From NCBI GenBank assembly GCA_029207755.1, contig JARCOQ010000005.1, positions 51,549,563 through 51,613,562 on the forward strand: a DNA stretch of 64,000 bases. Reading direction: 5' to 3'. Source of the stretch: Chamaea fasciata. Taxonomy: Eukaryota > Chordata > Aves > Passeriformes > Sylviidae. The position numbers were made by a program, and so were the translations under genes. Below the pieces are notes generated by a model, which was given only the letters and a program-made list of their open reading frames with translations, searched no databases and was not told where the DNA came from. Of the stretch, positions 46,872 to 57,905 are shown in pieces. Numbering within the stretch: position 1 is the first letter of the stretch; each line of letters begins with the position of its first letter.

Positions 46872-49220
46872 GTGAGTCATGAACAGGTTGTGTCTGCTGA
46901 CTGCCTGCCCCCAAAACGTACAAAGATGGCAAATCAAGGAATGAATCTTTCGTCTGATTTTAAGGAACCATTTGTATCTTTTTTCCTGTTTTGCTACAGG
47001 TTGGACTGTCCCCTGTTACCATTCTCCCTGACATTTTTGAAGTTCTAAGCATGTGTCTGAGCACACACAGATGAGCTCTTATGAAAAAGACATCTGTCAC
47101 CATTTCCTAAATGTATAAGCTATGCAATTCCTGCTTGCAAAATTGCCAGGCATCTGGCAGGGAAAAGATCTGGCAAAGGCCATGCTGTACTCTGCAGGAG
47201 GATGTGAAATCACCTAAATACTACAGGGTCAAAAAGCAAGTAAATCGAGAGAGGTCACATCAACCATATCATATTCGATGCATAGAGACCCAGGAGTCTA
47301 AATTTGCTTCAGGTACTCTTGGGTAAACAAGTTTGGGTTTGATGTTAAAAATGTTTAATTAATTCAATCAATCATTTTGCTGAAAATGTTCCTGTCAAAG
47401 GTTTAGCATTAAATGGAAAAGTGTCTTCTCTAGAGATTAGTGTTTTACAGATCCGTCTTCATGCTCTGTTACTGTCATTACATGATTATTGACATGATTA
47501 TATTGATTTGATGTCTTAGCTAAGGGACAGATCTCCCAGATTTCCCACTTAATTCATGGATTTTCAGACAATTGCAATTGTGACTGTTACTTGCTCAAAT
47601 TAATGATTAGAATATCTGAACTTAGTGATATATGTCTGATTTTCAATGATTTTATAGATTAAGATGTAATTGAAAAAATAATAGTTACTTTCAGAGATAT
47701 TTTTTACCATTTTGAATTGTCTTGGGCTTCTAGGGAAAGATCAGCAGAACAAAAGAGGCTGGGTTCAAAGCTTTTGCATCTCCCAAGAACAGTCTCAAGT
47801 ACCTGTAGAGCTGTTCTGAGCTACCATCACCATCAGCCTTGCTGAGCCTTGTCATCAGTAAAGATCAAAGCAGCTTTTCTGAAAACTTCCAGGGAACTTC
47901 AGCACAAATCCTGTTCGTTTTTCCAGAACAAATGAAGTGTAGAATGTATTAAGTAGGCTTGTTTCACCCTCTTAAAAAGATTATGAGAAAGGGAAAGTTC
48001 ATTTGAGAAGTAAACAGAACTACAAGACATGAAAAGTTCATTATTCCTTAGGGGGGTTTCTTTGTTTCATGCCATTGTGGTTGCAACTGTGTTTGAGACC
48101 TTTGGCTGAATTAATTATCCTTTAAAGTCTTTCCTGATAACAAAGCTACAAATTAAGAACCTTTTTTTGTACCAGATAAAGCTGTGCCACCTTTCTCAGT
48201 CCGGTGAGGCATCCACTACCAAACCTGGAGCCAAGTACCAAAGCTGAATCTGAAACTAGGAAATACTCAGGAGGACCTGCAAGACTGTAGCCAAAGACTG
48301 GAATAGCACTTGAGAAGACATGATGAAAAGCTGGAGATACCCTCAGGGTCTAAATTATTTAATTGGGTAGAGACAGGCAGCTCCTGAAGGTGACAGCTCT
48401 CCATAGGGTGCTGAACACAAGAGATCTCCAGGGAGGGAGATCAGTTTGAGCAGCTGGAGGTCTGATATGTCAAATCACACTGAGAAAAACAAAAGGAAAC
48501 CCCACAGTTACCAAACCAAGCACAGAGAGTTCCTCTCAGTCCACAACACTGACGCTTCACTGTAACAAAACACTTAATCCTGTGAGTAAGGATTAGCACT
48601 GCACAGACCCTATCCAGAGAACTTGTTGCTAGAGATTGTTCAAAATTAATTGATTTCCTTGCATCAATGCTCTATGAGAATGATTTGTTTTGCTCCATGC
48701 ACCTAAATTTTGCATGGAAATGTTTTGCACCAAGTAAACACAACTAAATTCTGATAACTTGGGGAAAGGCTTTCACTGGACCTGTGATTTAAAGAACTTT
48801 TTTTCTTTGCTACAGATGCAAAATGTTTTGGTTTAAAATACTGTTACTGGCAGCATACAGGACTTGTGAGGCCTTGATAGATTTCTTGGTTGTTCCATGT
48901 GCCTATATCCTCATATGAAAATGGGGATACCTGGCTAAACTGTGTAGTCCATAAATTGTGCACATATCCCCACAGTCTGTTCCTCTACACAGCCAAAGCC
49001 TGGGGACTGAAGTCCTTCCTCCTCCCCTTAAAATAAAAAATGAGGGACAACAAAGATTTCCAATCACAAAAATTATGGGGTTTGTTTAACTGTTACAACA
49101 ACAACAACAACTGTAACAGAATGCAACTGCTTAAATGAGGAAAAGTTGTTTCTTTCCACCCAGCCCAAAGCTTGATTTCTGATGTGCCCTTGGTGTGTCG
49201 AGGTCCCTTGTCCCTTTTCC
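46872..49220. other. unique AT-rich block
   Basis: 47330-47700 is AT-rich with words such as TTAATTAATTCAATCAATC and CAATTGCAATTG, again a conserved-element texture. No gene or repeat recognised. Confidence 0.35.
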
Positions 49221-49781
49221 TGCCCTGGTTTAACCCCACCCTGCTGCTGCTCACTCACCCCCTCACCAGAGGAATCAGAAAGGTAGAAGTGAGGAAATTC
49301 ATGGGTTGAGACAAAGACAGTTCAACAGGAAAAGCAAAAGCTGTGTGCACAAATAAAATAAAACAAGGAATTCTTTCACCACTCCCATGGGCAAGCAAGA
49401 TGTTCTGGCACCTCCAGGAGGGCAGGGCTTCATCACACATATTTGGGAAGACAAAATGCCATCACCCTGAACATTTCCACCTTCCAACTCTATCCCTCCC
49501 TTTTATATACTGAGCATGATGTCAGATGATCTGAAATGTCCTTTGGTCAACTGGGATCACCTGTCCTGGCTGTGTCTCCTACCAACTCCCCAAGCACCCT
49601 CAACTTCTTCCACCAGCCTGACAGTAGGAAAAACAGGCAAGGTCTTGGGTCTGTGCAATCCCTACTCAGCAATAACAAAAACATTTCTGCATTATCACCC
49701 CTATGTTCAGCACAAATCCAAACCACAGCCTCATTCCAGCCATTAGGAATAAGATTAACCCTACCCCAGCCAAAACCAGCA
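49221..49781 (-). mobile_element. solo LTR, avian ERVL-type family A (second copy)
   Basis: On minus it begins TGCTGGTTTTGGCTGGGGTA and ends TTAAACCAGGGCA, with TG...CA termini. It is colinear with the LTR at 1378-1935, including the shared minus-strand segment ATCATGCTCAG (or its equivalent) beside the TATA-like box and the TCTCAACCCATGAATTTCC region near the 3' end. The 3' polyadenylation motif is mutated (TTGAAC where the sister copy has ATTAAA). No internal retroviral sequence adjoins it, and flanking pentamers do not match, so it is an old solo LTR. Confidence 0.86.
49500..49524 (-). promoter_or_regulatory. LTR promoter core: CRE-like site plus TATA box
   Basis: Read on minus: TGACATCA (plus 49517-49524), seven bases, then TATATAAA (plus 49502-49509) followed by AGGGAGGG. 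CRE/ATF-like sites just upstream of a TATA box are typical of retroviral U3 regions. The sister LTR at 1378 has degraded versions of both. Activity cannot be inferred from sequence alone. Confidence 0.45.
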
Positions 49782-49825
49782 GTGTTGCTTTAAAAATTCA
49801 CAGAATAAAACACCAAGTTTATTAG

Positions 49826-50056
49826 AGGGATGAAACACCTCTCCTGTGAGAAAAGGCTGAGAGAATTGGGATTGTTCAGCCTGGAGAGGCGAAGGCTTTG
49901 GGGTGACCTCATTGTGTCTTTGCAGTGCCTGAAGGGAGCCCACAGGTAAGATGGAGAGAGACTCTTGACAAGGGCCTGGAGTGACAGGACAAGGAGGAAT
50001 GGCTTCACACTGACAGAGAGGAGGGTTAGATTGCATATTGGGAAGAAATTCTTCCA
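49826..50056 (+). repeat. CR1 LINE fragment, plus arm of an inverted pair
   Basis: Sense CR1 from GAGGGATGAAACACCTCTCC through AGGCTGAGAGAATTGGGATT, GGCGAAGGCTTTGGGGTGAC and GGAATGGCTTCACACTGACA to GGGAAGAAATTCTTCC. There it stops abruptly and the next fragment begins in opposite orientation. It lacks the last ~190 bp of CR1. It starts only 44 bp from the LTR. Confidence 0.92.
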
Positions 50057-50325
50057 CTATCCCAGGTTGCTCAGAGCCCCATTCAACCTGGCCTGGAACA
50101 CTTCCAGGGATGGGGCACCCACAGCTTCTCTGGGCAACCTGTGCCAGGGCCTCAGCACCCTCACAGGGAACAATTTCTTCCTCATATCCAATCTAAACCT
50201 CCCCTCTGTCAGTGTGAAGCCATTCCCCTTTGTCCTGTCACTACAGTTCCTTATGAAAATTCCCTCTCCTGCTTCCTTGGAGACCCCTTCAGATACAAAA
50301 AGGCTGCTCTGAGGTCTCCACACAA
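50057..50325 (-). repeat. CR1 LINE fragment, minus arm of an inverted pair
   Basis: Minus CR1 from CTATCCCAGGTTGCTCAGAG through GAACACTTCCAGGGATGGGG, CACCCTCACAGGGAACAATT, GTCAGTGTGAAGCCATTCCC and GCTTCCTTGGAGACCCCTTC to GCTGCTCTGAGGTCTCCACA. Its own 3' ~80 bp (terminal repeats) is missing. About 150 bp overlaps the consensus interval of the plus arm, so the two arms are self-complementary across a spacer of roughly 110 bp. Confidence 0.92.
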
Positions 50326-50432
50326 TCCCCTTGCTACCCAAGTGTGGGCAGCACTCAACACCTGCAAGACATCAATGTAAGACTGATTTGTAAAGAAGCT
50401 TGGAAATCTCCACATTCCTTGCATCTGTCCAG

Positions 50433-50446
50433 AAAAAAAAAGAAAG

Positions 50447-50487
<41 letters not shown>
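50433..50487. repeat. A-rich tract containing A41
   Basis: A9, G, A3, G, then forty-one adenines (50447-50487), about 110 bp beyond the inverted CR1 pair. No retrocopy is recognised upstream. Confidence 0.95.
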
Positions 50488-50493
<6 letters not shown>

Positions 50494-53400
50494 GTCTTGT
50501 CTTCCAAGAAGCTCTAAACAGATAATTAACCTTTAGTGAATTCTGAAGCATTTATATGGGGGGAAAATAAAAATCACATCATTCATGTGATCAGTGTGTC
50601 CTTCTTGCCTTCTCCCACTCCTGCTTTTTCCTCTTGTGTGTCCAAGAAATATTAACTCTTAATTAGTATTGGCCTACTACTCTACTCTTAGTAGACCACA
50701 ATATTTCTGAAGAACTCCACAACACCAAGATAATTACATCTCCTTTGGCTAAGATGCAACTCAAAATGCAACTTTTTCAAGTGTGTAGTCACCATCCTTT
50801 ACATTCAAGCAAAAGTTACTCATTACAACTCCTTGTGTATTACACCTGTGTTACACAGTACCTAGGAGCCCTGGGTGAAGCCTGTCAAAAACACATAAAC
50901 ATTTAACTGAGACACTAGAGGATTGGAAACCAAGCCCCTGTGCCTGTACAGAAAACTGAAACCCCTCAACATGCTGCTCTCAGGGTTTATCATCATTAAG
51001 TCACAACCAGGATGTCTCTTTGGATTCTTGAGATTGTAACCTGGCAAAAAGGCAGCTGAGGGGTGTTTGTTTGTTGTTTGGTTTGGTTTGGGTTGGGTTT
51101 TTTTGCTGTAGGAGCTGTAACCTCTCCTGCCTGTCTTCTAAAGCAAACCTCACAAATGAACCATGTCCAGCCATATGTTGAGAAAGGCATCATTTTGATG
51201 GTGACAGTCTCTGAGGTGAGTTGGTAATTGTGCCCCACTGTCAGTGGCAGACATCACACGGGCATTTTGTGCACTCCTGCATTCTTGGTTCTGAGCCAAA
51301 CAACTGCTGGGAAAAGCCAGATAACAACCATGGCCTGCTGGAGGCTGAGGTGGAGTCTGGTACAAGTGCCTGGCAGCCTGGACATATTAAATGGGAAAAG
51401 AAGCCATCACTAAGCTCCAAAGTGAGAAAACAATTCCCATAAGGCCTAATAAAAGACGAAGAAATTAAAGGTCTACCAGAACAAATGAATTAGATAATGA
51501 AACTCTGGAACTAGATCAAAACTGGGAGGGGGAGGAGGGAGAAAATAGCAGAACTGAGATCAAATAACAGCTGTGGGATGCAAATCAGACAGAATATCCT
51601 CAAGTCAGGCCCAGAATGAGGCAGCATCTGGCAGAAGGAGAGAGAAGGGCAGTGAGAAACCAGAGGGAAAGGAATGCAGAGTTTGGGAAAGCTGGCTGGA
51701 TGATGTTGCATAGCAGAGTCCACTGCACAGACAGAGTCAGGCTCCAGTGCACCCAGCACTTTTGGGAAACAGAAATTCAAACTTTCTTCCAGAGGAGAAA
51801 GACAAGGAAGAGAAAGGCAAGGAACTAATGAGATGTAAATCAACAAGACAACATCAGGAAACAAGGCTGGATATACCGTCAATATTCTCTGGGATAATAT
51901 TTACACCCAGGAGGATCAAAGTTTTATAGTGAACTACATCAAACATGGCACACTGTAAATAGAGACTGATTTGCCTTAGAGTGTCATATTTGTTGTTGCA
52001 GCCTTTAAGCCTGATTCCTTTCCCATTAGCCAGTTTTGGGTAATTTCCATTACCCAGTTTTCCATTACCATTTCCCAGTTTTGAGGGAAAGCATCCAGGA
52101 TCTGTTGCACCCAGAAGGTGTGTCCCTGATGATGGGAAGAGTCACAGGCCACATGCTCAGGAATTATTTACCAAAAAATATGTGGTCCCAGTTTCTTGAA
52201 GATACTCAGGTACCTCTTCAGGTGCATCACAGAAGCTCTTTCACAGGTTAGGCTTTCTAAATCCCATGGGCATTTTTAAGGAAATTAAGGCTGGGAGTGG
52301 TTAAATATTTTAACAAGGACTTTGGATAACAAACTACCTAAATTCCATTTAAAATTCTAATGCAAGGGTTGAAAGAGATGCCAATAACTTTTTAACACTG
52401 ACTTTTTAACACTGGTAGAATAGATTGAACTTTTACACTTCTGCTAGGAGTTCTCTGTGTGTCCAGGATGAGCCAGAATAATCTTTAAACAGGATTTCCT
52501 AAGTCAATGAAGCTAACACAGATACAGCATAGCAGCTGGCATTATCTTTTCCTTTTCTCTCTAATTTCTCTCTGCCTATTTTTGTCCAAAGTCATCAGAA
52601 GAATAGAAGAAGATACCAGGAGAAAGAGAGGAATCCTGTCCTATCACAGCAGAAATGCGATGATTGACTTGAGATAACAAATGAGAACCTGCTGCAGTGA
52701 AAATTTAAAAAAAGTAAAATTCAGGGTTTGTAGCAAATACAGGTTTATTTTGCTCCATTGATGCAGTAATATTTATCTGAAGTACCATATTGTTTCTATT
52801 CCTTGTTTCAAACATCGTTATTTATTTGAATCAAATAACCACTACTCAGAATGAAGGTGGAATATGATTTTATGTTTAATGCTATAATTTTGTTCTTCCA
52901 TAGACTGAAAATTGAAATTTCCAGCTAAGGGGATCAAAAGAGAAGAGAAGAATGAAGCAGCTGGTGAAAGAGGACAAAGTCTCTGCCTCAAGGGGTAAAA
53001 GCTGTGGCCTTCAGGAGACAAAACAAGCATTTAAATGAGAATTTAAAACTGCAGAGCACTGAGCACTAAAGCACTTGACTTTCAAAGCTGTCATATCAGA
53101 CAAACCATACCTGTCATGTTACAGAATTAGATGTTTTGCAAAGTTAACAATTGGGCAATGGGCATAGGTGGTACTGATTTATCATGTGTATCTGTACTTG
53201 TCCTTTGTTATCAGCCTGTACAAATGCTCAAGGTCAATAACCTGCATCACAGGCTGGAAAAAAAAGAGAAAAAAAATGGGTATAATGAAGGGCATGGTGT
53301 GTACACCGAGTAAATGATCTCAGCAGTGATGTCTGAGTTCCCACAATTTTCCCACGCATTCATTGTCATTTCAGCATCAGACTGTCACAATTTGCTCTTA

Positions 53401-53868
53401 CATTTGACACATCACAGCCTGGATATATGAGCTAGAATCTCACTTACATCTCTTACATATGGAGAGGGAACATTCCAAATGTCAGGGGATATATATATAT
53501 GTATATATACACTCTAAATTGTTCTTTTTATGGTAGCAGCTCATGTGTCTCACCATCACCTTTTTGCGGCATGAGACACTGTGCATATTCTCATTGATTT
53601 AGTGTTGGAGACAAGACCTGTGCAATCTTCACTTCTTCATCTGCCACAATCTCCTCGCCGGGTCTTAAGTCACATATTCCCCTTGGTGCCTCAGCTTGTC
53701 CATCCAAAGAAATCAGTGGGACGAGGAAATGTGCAGCAAACACAACAGAGGCATTTCAGAGGTAAGGAGAGGAGGTTTACTCATGAGCTGGGGCAGCCCA
53801 GCATTAAATAAAAAGTTCTGCAACAGAATACCTTGCTCACAGAACAGGGGTGTAAAAGAGAGGTGCAG
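50488..53868. other. unique block, no gene seen
   Basis: Includes a perfect 14-bp tandem duplication at 52387-52414 and a TA-rich run at 53485-53512. Frames such as 51511-51882 minus (123 codons) lack support. Confidence 0.4.
52387..52414. repeat. perfect 14-bp tandem duplication
   Basis: ACTTTTTAACACTG occurs twice head to tail with no spacer. Confidence 0.9.
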
Positions 53869-53962
53869 TAAATAAATATATGTGGTGGAAAACCTGATTA
53901 GGAAGGATAGTTGGTAAATAAATATATGTGTGGTGGAAAACATGATAAGAAAGGACACTTGG
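53869..53962. repeat. two-copy tandem repeat, 46/48-bp unit
   Basis: Both copies begin TAAATAAATATATG, contain TGGTGGAAAAC, and end in AGTTGG or ACTTGG. The second copy has a GT insertion and several substitutions. A following TAAG may begin a third, lost copy. A minisatellite seed. Confidence 0.88.
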
Positions 53963-53972
53963 TAAGTTACTA

Positions 53973-53996
53973 AGGACATATTGGCTAATATGTCCT
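53973..53996. repeat. perfect 10-bp inverted repeat with 4-nt loop
   Basis: AGGACATATT, loop GGCT, AATATGTCCT. The same AGGACATATT word returns at 54241-54250 as part of a second hairpin (ATGTCCT-AA-AGGACAT, 54232-54247). No function is known. Confidence 0.7.
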
Positions 53997-56900
53997 CCCT
54001 CATCAAGAAGAAATTCTGCTACCACATCAAAGTACTTAAGCACGGTCCTGGATAAAGAACTGGGTTCTCTTAGTCCTCTGTTATGCTTATTTCCTTTTCC
54101 TTCATGTGGAAATTTGTCTTCCTTCCACCGTTAGAGCTTCCTGAGGGCTGTGAACTTGAGTCAGAGCAAAAACGGTTGCAAAGAGCACAGTCTTTCTAGC
54201 AGGAAAACACCAGCACAGTTTGTGCAGTCACATGTCCTAAAGGACATATTAAATTTGCTGTTAAAGCTCTGAAAAATCTCTCTGACTGAAAGAAGAGAAC
54301 CACCTTTGCCATGCGAAAATTGCGGGAGAACTACAGTGATAAACATTCTCTGTTTATTTGTTGGTTTTGTTTTTTGTTTGTTTGTTGGTTTTGTTTTTGT
54401 TTAGGGAGTCCCTATAATTGAACGAATATATCCTTTCCCCCCCTCCTTTGACCACCTTTGCTCCAGCATCGAGTCCTAGTGAAGATTTAAAGTGTAACAT
54501 CACATAAAAAGAGAGAGAAGTCTAGGGTGGTAGGAGGAGGAGAAAAGGCAGGTGTGGCTTGACAAGTGATGAGGAAAGAGGCTTTCAGGACACAGACACT
54601 CGGGACAGCAAGGCTGACACCGTATCTCTGAGAAATAGAGGGAAATCCCACGCCAGGCAGGGAACAGCATTGCTGAGCCACTGGAGCGCACAGGAGCGAG
54701 CAGCAGGCATGCTGGCATTTCAGAACAGGCAGGCTGAAGTCATGAGAATGTGAAACACCATCTGAGAGCAGGCATTCTACACCAAATGCAAGGAAATCTC
54801 CATGGAATCAGCTCGGAGGCATGTCAGGAGCATGACCAGCAGGGCTGGCCCGAGTTCAAAAGGCTCAGCCCCGCATCACAAAAAACCTCCAAGTGCTGTC
54901 TGGCAGGTCAGCGTTCATTAGAATTCCATTACTCCCACCCACCCCTTTAATCCTGAAGAGGTGGCCTCCCCTAGCACCTACCAAGGTCACAAGAGCTCTG
55001 CATCCATGATACCCTTGTGAAGGGCTAGCTTGACAGACAAAACCAAAGGCTGCTTGCTGAAGGTGGTGCTGCAAATCAGTGCTGGACCCTGCAGGTTCAG
55101 AGAGTGGCTCTTTACTAACTCAGAGTTCTCTCACTGTTGTACAGGAAGGAGAATTGTTATTTCTTCCCTGTTACCTGAATGTTGTCACTGGGGAGCCTTC
55201 ACAAACCAGTTGAAGTAAATTAACTGAGCCAGAAAAGTGGGCCCAGACAGCATCAGGACCACAGCAAAACACTGAGTGCTTTACAGCCACCATTTGAATA
55301 GAAAGGTGATTAAAACATTATCTAAATGAGAGGAAAACAAGTTCTTGGAGACAGCTCAACAGCAAATGAGGCTTTCTGAGCAGGTGGCATGGTATCTGAT
55401 AAGACAAGGGAACAAGTAAGTCAATATGTGAGGCTAGATCTCCATAATCCATCCTAACAAAATGGAATACCCTTCCCAAAGCCTGAATCCCCATTCCTTC
55501 TTAATAGCAAATTCTTGCATTACTAACACTTTTGGAATAAGCTTCACAGCATAGCGTGTTTCTCCTAAAATGCTGGGCACTGATATAAAAATGCCACGTC
55601 ACAAATTCAGCTTCTCCTGGATAAGCAGTAACTTGACACAGGAGAGCCCCACCATTTCAAAGAAATGCTTCAGACAAGAGGTGGCTGAAAATTCAAAGCA
55701 ACTCTTTCTTAGGAGAAATAACTAAATAAACCTTCAAATACTCTTTTCATTCTCAGGCTGTAGAAAACTTTAAAAAGTGAGAGAGTGGAAAAGAACATTG
55801 AATTCACCTCCAGCAAAAGCAATCACAGTGGATTCTGGGAATATCTATTTAACTAACTCTTGCTCCTGGAGCTGCACAAAGCTTTCAGAGTATGAAGCCA
55901 TAACTAGGGACTAGAAAAAGACATCTTCCACTCAGCACTAATGCCCAAGGCTTTATCTAGACTAATATAAACTTTGATTTCAAAAAAATTTTTTTGGACA
56001 AGCAACTCCTGCTAACGCATTGGGAGAGGATGACGTACCACATTCATTTCCTTGGATGTCCAACCCTCATCACTCAACCAAAGCTGTTCTGGTGCAAGAC
56101 CCTGGGCATTCACCCTTCCTGCTGCTTCCTGTCTCAAAGAATGTTTTCTTGGGTACAGTGCTCTTAATTCCTGCTAATCAAAATGATGTTTTAAAAAAAA
56201 CTCTGAAGAAAAATAAAAAACATACAAACAAAAAATATAATAAAAGTGGATTTGAATATGGAAAAGATGAGAGGAATTACATGCAGAGCCTGAAGTAGTC
56301 ACCCTACAAATTGTTGCTTCATGAGCTGTCATTGATGCTGATGTTTTGCTTCTGACAGAAAGGGCATTGAAAAAATGAAGTGGTGTCAGTAGAACAGTTC
56401 AGCAATGATTTTAAACACAAATACAACCCCATGGTCAGATTCAGGCACAGCTGGGGATGTTTTCTATTTTTTGGAGATGGGCTGGGCTACCAGGATTCTG
56501 GTAAATATTTCCAGAGGGATAGAACTCAGTAATTGAATTGAAATATCAAGCAAATGAGGGACCACTGTGATCCAAGCCTTTTCCAGGCACCTTTTACAGG
56601 GAGGAACAACCATCCATGTAGACAGAGTGCAGGGACATGGGAGCACTGGGATAAACCCCCAAGCAGGAACATTGTCAATATTTTGAGAAGCTAGAACAGG
56701 ATCTGTCTTTTCTCTGCTCTAACTACTGTGTGCCCTAGGCCTGTTAGTGCACAGGCATTTAAGTCACTGCACAGTTTTTGGGACAAGGAGGAATAAAAAT
56801 GCTACAGAACTGCAGGAAATTGCTGGTTGCATAGTGGGCAGCCTTCTGTAAGCATACTGAAGACACGTTCTTCCCTGCAGGATTGCACACATGTGATTTA

Positions 56901-57792
56901 GTCAGTTTTGATAATTTTTGACACTTGGTGTCATTCAAACATACATTGCTTTAAAATCAAGGCAGGAGCTTTCTCAGATGTCTTATTGTTCACCCACAAG
57001 CTCCAGGCTCACTGCTGAGCATGGTTTCACAGCACAAGTTACAAAGAAAGTCAGGGCAGGTGTCTGAAGATTCATCCCTTTCCTGCCTTATTGACCCCAA
57101 TTCTGTCACCCCCTATAATGAGACCACAGTTATGCCAATTGCCCTTTTTTCCTGTATAAAGGTATTTTCCTTTTCTTTTCTTCAGCCATGTTGGAGGCTG
57201 CCATTTGCATGATTCACCTGTTCTCAGCTCATCCTAGCTCCAGCAGTACAGTTTTTTCCTGAGATTGGGAGTGGAGAGGGATCTGTCTGAGCATAACTAT
57301 CAGCAGACATAGTCTGTCAGCTAGAAAAGAGTTATAAAACCCAAAATGTCCTGTTCTTCTCCAGCAGAAGGGAGAAAAACAGAAAAACCATCTATTTATG
57401 GCTTCCAACTGAAAAGGTCAATGAAAATAATCCCATTTGCTTTCATGGATTTTGGAGGAGATCCACAGATCTTTATTTTTAGGTATGAAAGGATCTCTTG
57501 CTGGCTGCTTAAAATACACCATGACTGACTCCTCATCCACGAGACAATGCTCCTCCCTTGCCTTTGTTCCTCTTTGACAATCAAAGGTCCTTTTAAAGTT
57601 TTTTTTTCACAACACTCTTGTTTTCCCCACCACACACACTAAACACTTTGTTTATAGAAGTTTTCTGGAACAACATTTCTTCCTCTGCTCTGAGGAAAAA
57701 GGCTTCAGTGTCCCTTCCGAGAGCCCTCCCTTGTGTGGCTGAGCAGCTGAGCCTTTACCCCGTCCTCTGGCCATATTCCTGAGTGTCAGACT
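53997..57792. other. unique block, no gene seen
   Basis: Repeat-poor. A GTTT-rich patch lies at 54358-54405. 54540-54960 is more GC-rich with open frames of 60-72 codons but no convincing exon. Confidence 0.4.
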
Positions 57793-57905
57793 ATCACAGA
57801 ATCATGGAATCATGAAGGCTGGAAAAGACCTCCAAGATCATGAAGTTCAAACCTCATCACAGCCATGTACAGCAGCTGTAATGCACTCTGCAAACAACCA
57901 TGTCT
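57793..57905 (-). repeat. CR1 LINE 3' tail, diverged
   Basis: TATCACAGAATCATGGAATC, then GGCTGGAAAAGACCTCCAAG and ATCATGAAGTTCAAACCTCA. Minus orientation; the similarity fades after about 100 bp. Confidence 0.82.

Noticed and set aside
53485..53512. TA-rich run as a promoter or origin
   Set aside because: A simple (TA)n-like tract with no associated elements.
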